Positions 25,805 to 33,507 of a stretch of 64,000 bases of DNA are shown piece after piece. Position 1 is the stretch's first letter. Every line of letters starts with the position of its first letter. Below the pieces are notes generated by a model. The model was not told the DNA's origin, did no database searches, and worked only from the letters and a program-made list of their open reading frames with translations. Made by a program: the position numbers and the translations under genes. The stretch comes from Sphingomonas sp. HF-S4 (GTDB taxonomy: Bacteria; Pseudomonadota; Alphaproteobacteria; Sphingomonadales; Sphingomonadaceae), in contig NZ_JAWJEJ010000001.1 in the NCBI RefSeq assembly GCF_032911445.1, forward strand, positions 248,001 to 312,000. Direction: 5' to 3'.

Positions 25805-26445
25805 GGATGTCGGTCTCGCGCGCCGTGATGGCATTGGCGATCTGTGCGCTCGGTGAAAGCCGCCGCGAATGGGCACGCGCGATGCGGGTCGAGTTCGACG
25901 CGGCGGCAGAGGATGGCCGGCCGCTGCTGTTTGCGCTCGGCTGCCTCGCGGCGGCGGGGCGGGAATTGCTCACGCGTGAAGAGGGGCGCTTCGTCCTCAC
26001 CAATTATGCGCTGGCTTTGGGATTGATGCTGCCGATGGCCGCGCTTCAAATCGGCTGCGCGCTGCTCGGACTGCCCTATCTCTATGGGGGCCAGGGCGGG
26101 CTTCGCGGCGCCTTGATCGACGGCGGCACCCAGGAACTGCTGCTGCGCAGCGTGTATCAGGCGGCAGTGCCGTCGCTCTCGCTGCTGCTGCTGCTGGTGG
26201 GGATAGGGCATCTGCGCATCGCCTGGGCGATGCTCGAACGCGATTGGTCGTGCGTGATGCGTATGGGATCGCTCACCCTGGCGGCGGCGGCGACGCTGAT
26301 CCTCTTCATGGCCGCGCTCTTCCTCGACGGCAGCCAGGCGCTGCTGCAGGCGACGATCCTCGCCATCGAACTGGCGACCGTCGCGGTCGTGGCGCGCTGG
26401 CATGCCCAGCTCGCCCCGCCGCTGGCGGAAGACCTGGCCAGGTAG
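25801..26445 (+). CDS. PadR-linked membrane protein
   Basis: 214 residues. A soluble head (about residues 12-55) has the conserved-looking stretch GESRREWARAMRVEFDAAAE, followed by about four helices (for example LALGLMLPMAALQIGCALLG and AVPSLSLLLLLVGIGHLRI). It is coupled to padR by an ATGA overlap and probably regulated with it. PadR partners in other bacteria are often membrane sensors or toxin-like modules; the function here is unknown. Confidence 0.75.
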   Translation: MRMSVSRAVMALAICALGESRREWARAMRVEFDAAAEDGRPLLFALGCLAAAGRELLTREEGRFVLTNYALALGLMLPMAALQIGCALLGLPYLYGGQGGLRGALIDGGTQELLLRSVYQAAVPSLSLLLLLVGIGHLRIAWAMLERDWSCVMRMGSLTLAAAATLILFMAALFLDGSQALLQATILAIELATVAVVARWHAQLAPPLAEDLAR

Positions 26446-26499
26446 ACCCCGCCTCTTCGCGGCGAAACTTTGACCCTGCGAAAACAGGAGCGATGACTC

Positions 26500-28011
26500 A
26501 TGCCTGATCTGCATCCGCGCCTTCGGACCCTAAGCCTGGGGCTGGCCGGCACCGTGGCGCTCCTCGGCGGCGCGGCCACGGCACAGCCCGCCGCCCCGCG
26601 CTGCGCGATGCCAGACGCTGCTGCGGGCGGACCGAGCAACGCGCATACCCGCATCGTCGACACCGGACTGCGCCCGCCCGTGATCCAGCGGGGGGAGAAG
26701 CCCTACCGCCTTGCAGATCGGATGCGTGCCTACGACGTGCCCGGCGTCAGCGTCGCCGTGATCCACCGCGGCAAGCTCGCCTGGGCGCGCGGCTGGGGGC
26801 TGCGCGACGCCGCGACTTGCGCGCCCGTCACGCCCAATACTGCCTTTCAAGCCGCCTCGATCAGCAAGGTCGCGACCGCGATGGTTGCCCTGCGGCTGGT
26901 CGAGCAGGGCCGGCTCGGGCTGGATCGCGACATCAACCAGTTCCTGCGGTCGTGGCAGTTGCCGCGCGATCCCAAGCTGGCGCCTGAGGGCGTGACGCTT
27001 CGCCAGTTGCTCAGCCACACCGCCGGGCTCGGAGTCCACGGCTTCGCCGGCTATCTGCCGGGTGCCCCGCTGCCAACGCCTGTCCAGATCCTCGAAGGCA
27101 AGGCGCCGGCGAACAGCCCTGCGGTACGCAGCACCCAGCCGGCCGGCGGTCAGTGGACCTATTCGGGTGGCGGCTATGTCGTGGCCCAGCTGGCGTTGTC
27201 CAATGTGAGTGGCATTCCGTTCGCGGATCTCGCCGATCGCGAATTGCTGCGCCCGCTCGGGATGACGCGCAGCGCCTATGCCCAGCCGCCATCGCCTGCG
27301 CTGCGTGCGGACATCGCCTTCGCCCATGCTCGGGGCGTGCCGATTCCCGGCAATTATCATGTCTATCCCGAACTCGGTCCTGCCGGACTATGGACCAGCG
27401 CGAGCGATCTCGCGCGGCTGCTGATCGACGTCCAGGCGGCCGCCTCCGGTCGGTCCGGCCATCGCCTCTCGCCGGCGATGGCGCGGACGATGCTCACGCC
27501 GATCAAAGGCAATTGGGGCCTCGGGCCCGCAGTCTACCCCGACGGCGCCCGCCGCTTCGGCCATGACGGGCTCAACGAAGGCTTCCAGTCGTATATGATG
27601 GCCTATGCCGACAAGGGCGAAGGCATCGTCGTGCTCGTCAATGGCGGTCAGGGGCGGCGGCTGATCGACGAGATCGTTCGCGCGGTCGCCACCGACTATG
27701 GTTGGATCGAGATCGCCGCACCGGCAGTCGAGGAGCAGAGCCTGACGCCCGCCCAGCGCGCCCGTGCAGCCGGGGCGTTCGAAGGCGCCGGGCTCATGGT
27801 TACGCTGGAAGCGCGTCACGACGGGCTGTTCGCCCATACCGACGCGCCGGCGCCCGAGCGCCTGATGGCACTTTCCGCGACGCGCTTTCGCAGCGAGCAA
27901 CGCGGCCTCGTCGTGCAATTCGCACCCGACTTCGAAGGGTTCGACATCATCGAAGGCGGTCCGCCGCTCCATTTCGTCCGCGCGAAGCGGCCGGCGGCGC
28001 CGCAGCCTTGA
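26500..28011 (+). CDS. Serine hydrolase, class C beta-lactamase/esterase fold
   Basis: 503 residues with a signal peptide ending ATAQP. The penicillin-binding-protein fold is visible: SISK near residues 118-121 with Ser as nucleophile and Lys as base, YSGGGY near 221 replacing the usual YxN, and GHDG near 354 in place of KTG. This pattern fits esterase or peptidase members more than true beta-lactamases. The last 100 residues form a separate domain. It is on the same strand as the PadR genes, 54 bases on, and may be part of that cassette. Confidence 0.88.
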   Translation: MPDLHPRLRTLSLGLAGTVALLGGAATAQPAAPRCAMPDAAAGGPSNAHTRIVDTGLRPPVIQRGEKPYRLADRMRAYDVPGVSVAVIHRGKLAWARGWGLRDAATCAPVTPNTAFQAASISKVATAMVALRLVEQGRLGLDRDINQFLRSWQLPRDPKLAPEGVTLRQLLSHTAGLGVHGFAGYLPGAPLPTPVQILEGKAPANSPAVRSTQPAGGQWTYSGGGYVVAQLALSNVSGIPFADLADRELLRPLGMTRSAYAQPPSPALRADIAFAHARGVPIPGNYHVYPELGPAGLWTSASDLARLLIDVQAAASGRSGHRLSPAMARTMLTPIKGNWGLGPAVYPDGARRFGHDGLNEGFQSYMMAYADKGEGIVVLVNGGQGRRLIDEIVRAVATDYGWIEIAAPAVEEQSLTPAQRARAAGAFEGAGLMVTLEARHDGLFAHTDAPAPERLMALSATRFRSEQRGLVVQFAPDFEGFDIIEGGPPLHFVRAKRPAAPQP

Positions 28012-28064
28012 AGGGGCCGCCGCGGTTGACCCCCCCTTAACCACCCCCGTGCCACACCGCCGCC

Positions 28065-29306
28065 ATGCGGATTCTCCACGTCCTTGATCACGGTCTGCCG
28101 CTGCACAGCGGGTACACCTTCCGTACCCGCGCAATCCTCAAGGCACAGATCGCACGCGGCTGGGAGGTCGCGGCGGTGACCGGGTGCCGGCACGGCAAGT
28201 TCGATGCCGATGAGGAGACGATCGACGGCATTCCTTTCTATCGTACTCCGCGGGTCAATTCCGGGCCGCCGGTGATCGGCGAGCTGCGCGAAGTCGCGGC
28301 GTTCGCGCGGCGGATCGAGGCGGTGGCGCGGCAGTGGCGGCCGGACGTGCTCCACGCGCATTCGCCGGTGCTCGACGCGATGGCGGCGCAGCGCGTCGCC
28401 GACCGGCTCGGCCTGCCGCTCGTCTACGAAATCCGCGCTTTCTGGGAAGATGCTGCGGTCGGCAACGGCACCGGGCGCGAAGGGAGCCTCAAATACCGCG
28501 CCACCCGTGCGCTCGAGACGCGCGCGGTCCGGAAAGCCGATGCGGTGGCGGTGATCTGCGAGGGGCTGAAGCGCGACCTCGTCGCGCGCGGGATCGATGC
28601 CGACAAGATCTTCGTCTCGCCCAACGGCGTGGACCTCGGCTTGTTTGGCGAGCCCTTGCCCCATGACACCGCGCTCGCGGCGCAGCTCGGGGTGACCGGT
28701 GCCGAGACGATCGGCTTCATCGGCAGCTTCTACGATTACGAGGGGCTCGACGTGCTGATCGCGGCGATGCCGGCGCTGATCGCGGAGCGGCCCTCGATGC
28801 ATCTGGTTCTGGTCGGCGGCGGGCCGATGGAACGGGCATTGCGCGCGCAGGCCGAAGCCTCGCCCGTGGCGAACCGCATCCATTTCGTCGGGCGGGTGCC
28901 GCACCAGCTGGTCGAGCGTTACTACAGCGTGATCGACGTGCTGGTCTATCCTCGCAAGCATATGCGTCTGACCGACCTGGTCACCCCGCTCAAGCCGCTC
29001 GAGGCGATGGCGCAGCAGCGCCTCGTCGCCGCGTCGGACGTCGGTGGACACCGCGAGCTGATCCGCGACGGCGACACTGGCACGCTGTTCGCGCCCGACG
29101 ACCCCGCGGCGATTGCGGTGTCGCTTGCACGACTGTTCGCCGAGCGCGACGGGTGGGCGGCACGGCGGGAGCGGGCGCGCGCGTTCGTCGAGGCCGAGCG
29201 TAACTGGGCCGTGAATGTCGCGCGCTATCAATCTGTTTACCAAAATCTTGCAGAGTCCGGTCCCATGAAGGATTCGCGGTCGCACGCATCTTCGGTGAAC
29301 GCATGA
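28065..29306 (+). CDS. Exosortase-A-associated GT4 glycosyltransferase (Daro_2409 type)
   Basis: 413 residues, two Rossmann-like domains of the GT4 type. The start MRILHVLDHGLPLHSGYTFR is nearly diagnostic of the glycosyltransferases that travel with exosortase A loci. C-terminal: LVGGGPMERALR, then TDLVTPLKPLEAMAQQRLVA with the donor-site glutamate. It should add a sugar to a polysaccharide precursor at the cytoplasmic face. ATG 28065 is used. Its stop overlaps the next gene by four bases. The related ligase is 3.5 kb away on the opposite strand. Confidence 0.92.
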   Translation: MRILHVLDHGLPLHSGYTFRTRAILKAQIARGWEVAAVTGCRHGKFDADEETIDGIPFYRTPRVNSGPPVIGELREVAAFARRIEAVARQWRPDVLHAHSPVLDAMAAQRVADRLGLPLVYEIRAFWEDAAVGNGTGREGSLKYRATRALETRAVRKADAVAVICEGLKRDLVARGIDADKIFVSPNGVDLGLFGEPLPHDTALAAQLGVTGAETIGFIGSFYDYEGLDVLIAAMPALIAERPSMHLVLVGGGPMERALRAQAEASPVANRIHFVGRVPHQLVERYYSVIDVLVYPRKHMRLTDLVTPLKPLEAMAQQRLVAASDVGGHRELIRDGDTGTLFAPDDPAAIAVSLARLFAERDGWAARRERARAFVEAERNWAVNVARYQSVYQNLAESGPMKDSRSHASSVNA

Positions 29307-30280
29307 ACCTGCCCATCCCCCTTGTCGCCGGGGTGCTCGGCGGGGCGGTGGCGCTGGGCGCGCTCGTCGTACCCGCGCCGATGCTCGAAGGCCTGGTGAT
29401 GGCGAGTGGGCTGCCAGCGATCGTCGCCGCCGCAGAGCCGCCGCTGGGCTTCACGGCGCGTGCGCTGTTCGGGCTGGGGGCAGGGGGCTCGGTCGCTGCG
29501 TTCGGCTGGTTCGCACTGTCGATCCTGCTGGGCACGCGTGCGATCACTGACGACGAGCGGGCGCCGGAAAGCGATGCCGTACGCGCGCCGGTGCTCCGCC
29601 GCGCCGATGCGCATCCCGATGCGCCGCCGCGCCCGCCCTTGCTTGCCACCCGCGATCTGGGGCGTCCCTTCGACGCTCGCGGTCCTCTTGCGGACGTCGT
29701 GAACGTTGCGCCGGCACTGGTAGAGACCGTACCGGCCGAAAAGCCGCTGCCGCTCGGTGCCCGCGATCCTGCTCCCGAAGCCGTCCGGGGCGTGCCGCTC
29801 GCGCCGCAAGTGGACGAACCCGTCGAACCCATCGAGCAGCCGCTGCCGCGCGATCTCGACCAGCCGCTCGCGGCGTTCGATCCCGCGGCGATGCCCGAAG
29901 TACCACTCGACGCGCCGGTCGTGCTGCCGCCGCTCAGCGTTAAGCCTGCAGTGTTCGAGCCCAGCGAGCGGTTCGAAGTGTACGAATTGCCAACGCCGCC
30001 GCGTGCCGAACCGGTGCCGCGCAACGAGGCGATCACGCGCCCCGAGACCGAAGCTAGCGTCCACGCCCTGCTCGAACGCCTCGAGCGCGGGGTGATCCGC
30101 AAGGGCATCGCCACCGGCGCCGAGATCGCCACCGGCCCCGCCGCCGCGCCGCTGCCTATGACTCCGCCCGCGTCGGCCCCCTCGACCGGGGCTGCGCCGC
30201 GGGTCGAGCGCCGTTCGCGCCCGCGGGGGTTCGAGGATACGCTGATCACGCTGCGCAACCTCGCCGCCCGCCGCGCTTAA
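29303..30280 (+). CDS. Membrane protein with long Pro/Glu-rich tail
   Basis: 325 residues. Two N-terminal helices (LVAGVLGGAVALGALVVPAP and LGAGGSVAAFGWFALSILLG) are followed by a 230-residue tail rich in Pro, Glu, Ala and Asp, probably disordered. Near its end there is a short predicted helix (ASVHALLERLERGVIRK) and an RRSRPRGFEDTLITLRNLA motif. Coupled to the glycosyltransferase by an ATGA overlap, so it may be part of the polysaccharide machinery. I do not recognise it. Confidence 0.7.
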   Translation: MNLPIPLVAGVLGGAVALGALVVPAPMLEGLVMASGLPAIVAAAEPPLGFTARALFGLGAGGSVAAFGWFALSILLGTRAITDDERAPESDAVRAPVLRRADAHPDAPPRPPLLATRDLGRPFDARGPLADVVNVAPALVETVPAEKPLPLGARDPAPEAVRGVPLAPQVDEPVEPIEQPLPRDLDQPLAAFDPAAMPEVPLDAPVVLPPLSVKPAVFEPSERFEVYELPTPPRAEPVPRNEAITRPETEASVHALLERLERGVIRKGIATGAEIATGPAAAPLPMTPPASAPSTGAAPRVERRSRPRGFEDTLITLRNLAARRA

Positions 30281-30591
30281 CGCTCTTCCACGGTCAGCGC
30301 TTCGATCGCGACCGTCACGGCATCCCCGTCGCGCGTCATCCGCGTCACCGCCAGGTCGGCCACGAGCGTGTGGCGCAAGTCGAATTCGGCGTCGCTGAGC
30401 CCGACCAGCCAGCGGTCGAGCGCCGGGCTCGCTTCGGCGGTGAGTGTCAGGCTGTGCCGCGCGCCGCTGAAGGTCACGCTCGCCCAGCGCGTCCAGTCGG
30501 AGGCGACGACCGCGATCGGGCAGCCCGCCGTATCGGCCGCAGCGATCAGCGCACGCTCGAGCAGCGTCGCCGCGTCGGGTCCGCGGCTCAT
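30277..30591 (-). CDS. Hypothetical protein, 104 residues
   Basis: Starts MSRGPDAATLLERALIAAAD. Contains ASVTFSGARHSLTLTAEASP and HTLVADLAVTRMTRDGDAVT, alternating strands that suggest a small alpha/beta domain. No signal peptide. Its start overlaps the stop of the upstream 60-residue gene by four bases (ATGA), and its end overlaps the convergent membrane-protein gene by four. Coding potential is supported by this tight packing. Function unknown. Confidence 0.65.
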   Translation of the reverse strand: MSRGPDAATLLERALIAAADTAGCPIAVVASDWTRWASVTFSGARHSLTLTAEASPALDRWLVGLSDAEFDLRHTLVADLAVTRMTRDGDAVTVAIEALTVEER

Positions 30592-30770
30592 CGCCCCACC
30601 TCCTGCGCCGCAAGGAACGCCTCGAGCCGCAAAGCAATGCGCGTGCCCAGCTCGCGGCCGTTGCGCAGATCGTGCACCAGCCGCGGATCGTTGACCGCCA
30701 GCCGGCCGAACTTGCTGGCCGGCATCTTCGTCCGGCGCAGGAATTTCTCGATTTTGCGGTGCACCGACAT
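30588..30770 (-). CDS. Small basic protein, sphingomonad-type
   Basis: 60 residues beginning MSVHRKIEKFLRRTKMPASK and continuing FGRLAVNDPRLVHDLRNGRE. Basic and helical, with a helix-turn-helix feel (KMPASKFGRLAVNDPRLVH), so DNA binding is possible. AGGAGAAGG precedes the ATG. It diverges from the S24 repressor gene across 92 bases holding two operator-like palindromes. Coupled to the 104-residue protein downstream. Confidence 0.7.
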   Translation of the reverse strand: MSVHRKIEKFLRRTKMPASKFGRLAVNDPRLVHDLRNGRELGTRIALRLEAFLAAQEVGR

Positions 30771-30820
30771 GCCCTTCTCCTGTTCCGAGTCGTTGAGTAT
30801 GATCCTGTTTTGTTCTTGAT

Positions 30821-30855
30821 TTCCTACTTGTCTAGGAAAAATCCTACGTGTAGGA
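30821..30855. promoter_or_regulatory. Two TCCTA/TAGGA palindromes before the S24 repressor
   Basis: TTCCTACTTGTCTAGGAA (30821-30838; arms TTCCTA/TAGGAA, six-base centre) and TCCTACGTGTAGGA (30842-30855; arms TCCTAC/GTAGGA) are spaced 20 bases apart and end at the AGGAGG ribosome site of the S24 gene. This is the layout of autorepression by a lambda-type repressor. The same sites could silence the divergent 60-residue gene. Confidence 0.6.
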
Positions 30856-30862
30856 GGCGCGG

Positions 30863-31486
30863 ATGGAACCGGCCGCGCAACGCGCCGCGCTCGAAGCGCT
30901 GATGGGGGAGCATGGCACCAGCTTCGCCGAGCTCTCGCGCGTGATCGGGCGCAATCCCGCCTATCTCCAGCAATATGTCCGCCGCGGCAGCCCCCGCGAA
31001 CTTGCCGAGCGCGACCGCGCCCTGCTCGCGCGCTATTTCGGTGTCCCCGAGGCGCGGTTGGGCGGTCGTGAGGACGAATCCCTATGCGAGGTCGCCCGGC
31101 TCGACATCGGCGCTTCGGCCGGGCCGGGCCGCATGGCCGAGGGCGAGGCGCGGCGGCGCCCCGGCATGCTCTCGCACGCGCTGCTCCGCGAGCTGGGGGT
31201 GCGCGCGGACGCCGCCTCGATGATCCGCGTGGAGGGCGAGTCGATGGAGCCCACCCTCTCGGACGGCGACGAGATCCTCGTCGACCGTGACCGGCGCGAG
31301 GTGCGCGGCAAGAGCGGGATCTTCGTGATCCGGCTCGACGGCACGCTGATGGTCAAGCGGCTGCGCATCGCGTTGGGCGGGATCGAAGTGGTCAGCGACA
31401 ATCCCGACTGGCCGGTGCGGCTGTGCCGGCCAAGCGAAGTCGAGGTGATCGGCCGGGTGGCATGGCTGGGGCGGGCGCTGGTCTAG
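30863..31486 (+). CDS. S24-family (LexA/CI-like) HTH repressor-protease
   Basis: 207 residues. N-terminal DNA-binding part: TSFAELSRVIGRNPAYLQQY, a helix-turn-helix unit. C-terminal S24 peptidase: Ser127 in EGESMEPTLSDGDEI and Lys165 in LMVKRLR, 38 apart as in LexA (37). Such proteins cleave themselves when DNA is damaged. No Ala-Gly cleavage site is evident by eye. No phage gene adjoins it; it looks like a chromosomal regulator controlling itself and perhaps the divergent small gene. Confidence 0.88.
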   Translation: MEPAAQRAALEALMGEHGTSFAELSRVIGRNPAYLQQYVRRGSPRELAERDRALLARYFGVPEARLGGREDESLCEVARLDIGASAGPGRMAEGEARRRPGMLSHALLRELGVRADAASMIRVEGESMEPTLSDGDEILVDRDRREVRGKSGIFVIRLDGTLMVKRLRIALGGIEVVSDNPDWPVRLCRPSEVEVIGRVAWLGRALV

Positions 31487-31553
31487 TCGAAGCGCTTATG
31501 GTCCGGTGCGGCCGTATCTGGGAGAAGGCGCACACCAGTCATGGAGTAGGATC

Positions 31554-32330
31554 ATGCTCGCGATCGATGGCGGCGGTTCGGCCAGTGCCGCCTATGCCCG
31601 CACCCCCACGCCGGTCTCCGGCGCCCCCGATCCGGCCCAGGTCGAGCGCGACTATCAGGTGCCCGACGACAAGGTGGTCGAATGGAGCCCGAGCCTGTTC
31701 GGGGCGATTCCGCTGGGCGGGCTGGGCGGCACGCGGACGATCACCCAGACCGAGGGCAAGCTGCTCGACAACCTCACCCGCGACCGTGGCCTGCTCGGGC
31801 TGAACGATTTCAAGAACATCGCCGACGAGGCTTTCTCGGTTTCCGAGAAGCGCGTGCCGCCCCCGGGCACCATTCCGGTCGAGGCGCAGCGCCAGATCGA
31901 CGCGCTGCCGCCCGAGGAGCGGGCGCTCGCCGAGCGCGCCTATCCCAAGAATGACGGCCACACCGATGCCTTCCGTCATGCCTATTGGAACGCCCGGCTG
32001 ACCGCGGAGTTCGGCGAGGAGTGGACGAAGCAGTTCACCACGGCGCATGAAGGGCTGCCGGGCAACGGCGCGGTGCGGGAGGCGATGGACCTGTACAACA
32101 ACGAAGTCGGACGCCGCATCGCGGTCGAGAATCCCGATGCCTCGCCCGAGGAGCTGGCCGATCTCGTCCAGAAGGCGCTCGATAACGGCGAATTGATGGT
32201 GGTCGATCGCAGCGGGCATCTTGCGGCCAGCGACGACGTTGCGCGCGGGCAGCACGGCATGGCCGATCCGACGCCCGCCGACGGGGTGATGAACACGCCC
32301 AAGGGCGATGCGAGCGCCAACGGTTCGTGA
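31554..32330 (+). CDS. DUF6973-like domain protein, candidate hydrolytic effector
   Basis: 258 residues. No signal peptide or helices. The N-terminal half is rich in charged and Gly/Pro residues (TRDRGLLGLNDFKNIADEAF). The C-terminal half contains NDGHTDAFRHAYWNARLTAE followed by MDLYNNEVGRRIAVE, a His/Asp/Asn-rich pattern of the DUF6973 type that is often found in secreted or polymorphic-toxin proteins. ATG 31554 is preferred to the in-frame codon at 31506 because GGAGTAGGAT precedes it. Coupled by GTGA to a lipoprotein gene. Family recognition is from memory; function is open. Confidence 0.65.
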   Translation: MLAIDGGGSASAAYARTPTPVSGAPDPAQVERDYQVPDDKVVEWSPSLFGAIPLGGLGGTRTITQTEGKLLDNLTRDRGLLGLNDFKNIADEAFSVSEKRVPPPGTIPVEAQRQIDALPPEERALAERAYPKNDGHTDAFRHAYWNARLTAEFGEEWTKQFTTAHEGLPGNGAVREAMDLYNNEVGRRIAVENPDASPEELADLVQKALDNGELMVVDRSGHLAASDDVARGQHGMADPTPADGVMNTPKGDASANGS

Positions 32331-32671
32331 AGTGCGGCGCGGTGCCTCTGGGATTGACATTGGCGCTGGCGCTGGCCGGCTGTGGGGGGGGGCAGATGGG
32401 GTTCGACAAGGCAGGCTGGGCGGCCGAGCACGGCAATTACGACGGCGAGAGCCGCCGCGGCGCGATGGTCGCGCAGCTCGACGATGCCGGGATCAAGGCG
32501 GGTGCGACGCGCGAGACCGTGCGGTCGCTGCTCGGCGAGCCCGATTCTACCGGGCCGGCGGCGGACATCTATTTCCTAGGCCGCAGCGCGACCGGGCCGA
32601 GCTTCGAGAGCTATCGGATCGAATATGATGCCGCGGGCAAGGTCCGCGCGGCACGGGTCCAGCGGAGCTAG
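32327..32671 (+). CDS. SmpA/OmlA-like lipoprotein
   Basis: 114 residues. Lipobox ALAGCGGG follows the signal segment. The mature part (KAGATRETVRSLLGEPDSTG, then SFESYRIEYDAAGKVRAARV) has the helix-loop-strand pattern of SmpA/OmlA/BamE-fold lipoproteins. Starts at GTG 32327, overlapping the DUF6973-like stop by four bases. It could be an unrelated outer-membrane factor, or the partner (immunity-like) of the upstream protein. Confidence 0.75.
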   Translation: MKCGAVPLGLTLALALAGCGGGQMGFDKAGWAAEHGNYDGESRRGAMVAQLDDAGIKAGATRETVRSLLGEPDSTGPAADIYFLGRSATGPSFESYRIEYDAAGKVRAARVQRS

Positions 32672-32681
32672 GCCGGAGGCG

Positions 32682-32864
32682 TCAGCGCGTCCTGCGCCGG
32701 TCGAGCAGCCACACCGCCAGCGCCAGCGCCAGCCCGACGCCGAACCCTGCGACGAAGCCGATCGAGGCCTGGCCCTGGCCGGCACCGAGGATCGTGCCCG
32801 CGACCAGGCTGACGGCAAGCAGGAAACCGCCGGCCATCGGCGTACGGGAAGGGGAAGATGCCAT
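32682..32864 (-). CDS. Small two-helix membrane protein
   Basis: 60 residues from ATG 32864 (MASSPSRTPMAGGFLLAVSL); a GTG nine bases upstream at 32873 is an alternative. Two hydrophobic helices separated by a short Gly/Gln loop, ending RRRTR, so the tail is cytoplasmic. It is convergent with the lipoprotein gene. No family recognised. Confidence 0.6.
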   Translation of the reverse strand: MASSPSRTPMAGGFLLAVSLVAGTILGAGQGQASIGFVAGFGVGLALALAVWLLDRRRTR

Positions 32865-33011
32865 GCCGGGCACCCTATCGGGTTGCGCGGGCGCGCGCCA
32901 TCCCGCGCGATATGGTTAGCGCGGGTTCACCTTGATGGGCCGCGAAAGCTTTAGATTCCTGTGAGAAAGCAAGCACGGCGAGTCCCTGGCGGACCGCGCG
33001 TTGGAGTTTGC

Positions 33012-33224
33012 ATGGACCATCTGCCCTATCTTGCCGACAGTCGCGAAGTTGCCGACGCCGCCGAACTGATCCGCGCATTCGGCGAGCAGGCCGGCTCCGA
33101 AGCGGCGGCGCGAGCCGATCGCAGCCGCGACCTCGGCAACCACATCCATTTCTGCCGCTGGCGCCAGATCGAGCGGCTGGTGCTGCTGATGTCGATCCCG
33201 CGCGCCGTGGGAACGGTCCACTAA
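33012..33224 (+). CDS. Small conserved-looking protein, 70 residues
   Basis: MDHLPYLADSREVADAAELI, then RSRDLGNHIHFCRWRQIERL and VLLMSIPRAVGTVH. Soluble, with a His/Cys-containing stretch (NHIHFC) that may bind metal, and a short hydrophobic end. A similar protein is, to my memory, common in sphingomonads. Alone between a small membrane gene and an intergenic repeat. Function unknown. Confidence 0.65.
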   Translation: MDHLPYLADSREVADAAELIRAFGEQAGSEAAARADRSRDLGNHIHFCRWRQIERLVLLMSIPRAVGTVH

Positions 33225-33243
33225 GCATATCGACATTCCGTTT

Positions 33244-33394
33244 CTCCCCTCCCTGAAAGGGAGGGGCAGGGGTGGGTTTAGCCTCGGGCGAGGCTCGAAG
33301 CCTCGGCCGGGGCTGTTTTGCCGAGCTGTTCTATGAGTCTTTGGGCGCGCAGACGCGCGCACCCACCCCCGACCCCTCCCTTGCAGGGAGGGGA
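33244..33394. repeat. Intergenic inverted repeat, copy 1 (related to 61075-61228)
   Basis: About 151 bases starting CTCCCCTCCCTGAAAGGGAG and ending CCTCCCTTGCAGGGAGGGGA; the ends are inverted complements and the centre is less conserved. The right half, TGAGTCTTT then GGGCGCGCAGACGCGCGC, recurs almost unchanged at 61.2 kb. It lies between the 70-residue gene and the SLC13 permease. No coding signal. Confidence 0.8.
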
Positions 33395-33507
33395 GCGCGA
33401 ATGTCGATACAGCTCAGGAATTCCCTGGTTCCACGTCCATCTCGTGCCGTGACGGAGCCGAAACGCATCTGGCGGGTTGAGGCAGTCCCTCCACTACGCG
33501 GCCATCC

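Noticed and set aside
26500..28011. A true AmpC beta-lactamase
   Set aside because: SISK is present, but YSGGGY and GHDG replace the YxN and KTG motifs, and an extra C-terminal domain is present; esterase or peptidase is more likely.
30863..31486. Prophage marker
   Set aside because: An S24 repressor is often phage-borne, but no integrase, terminase, capsid or other phage gene is adjacent.
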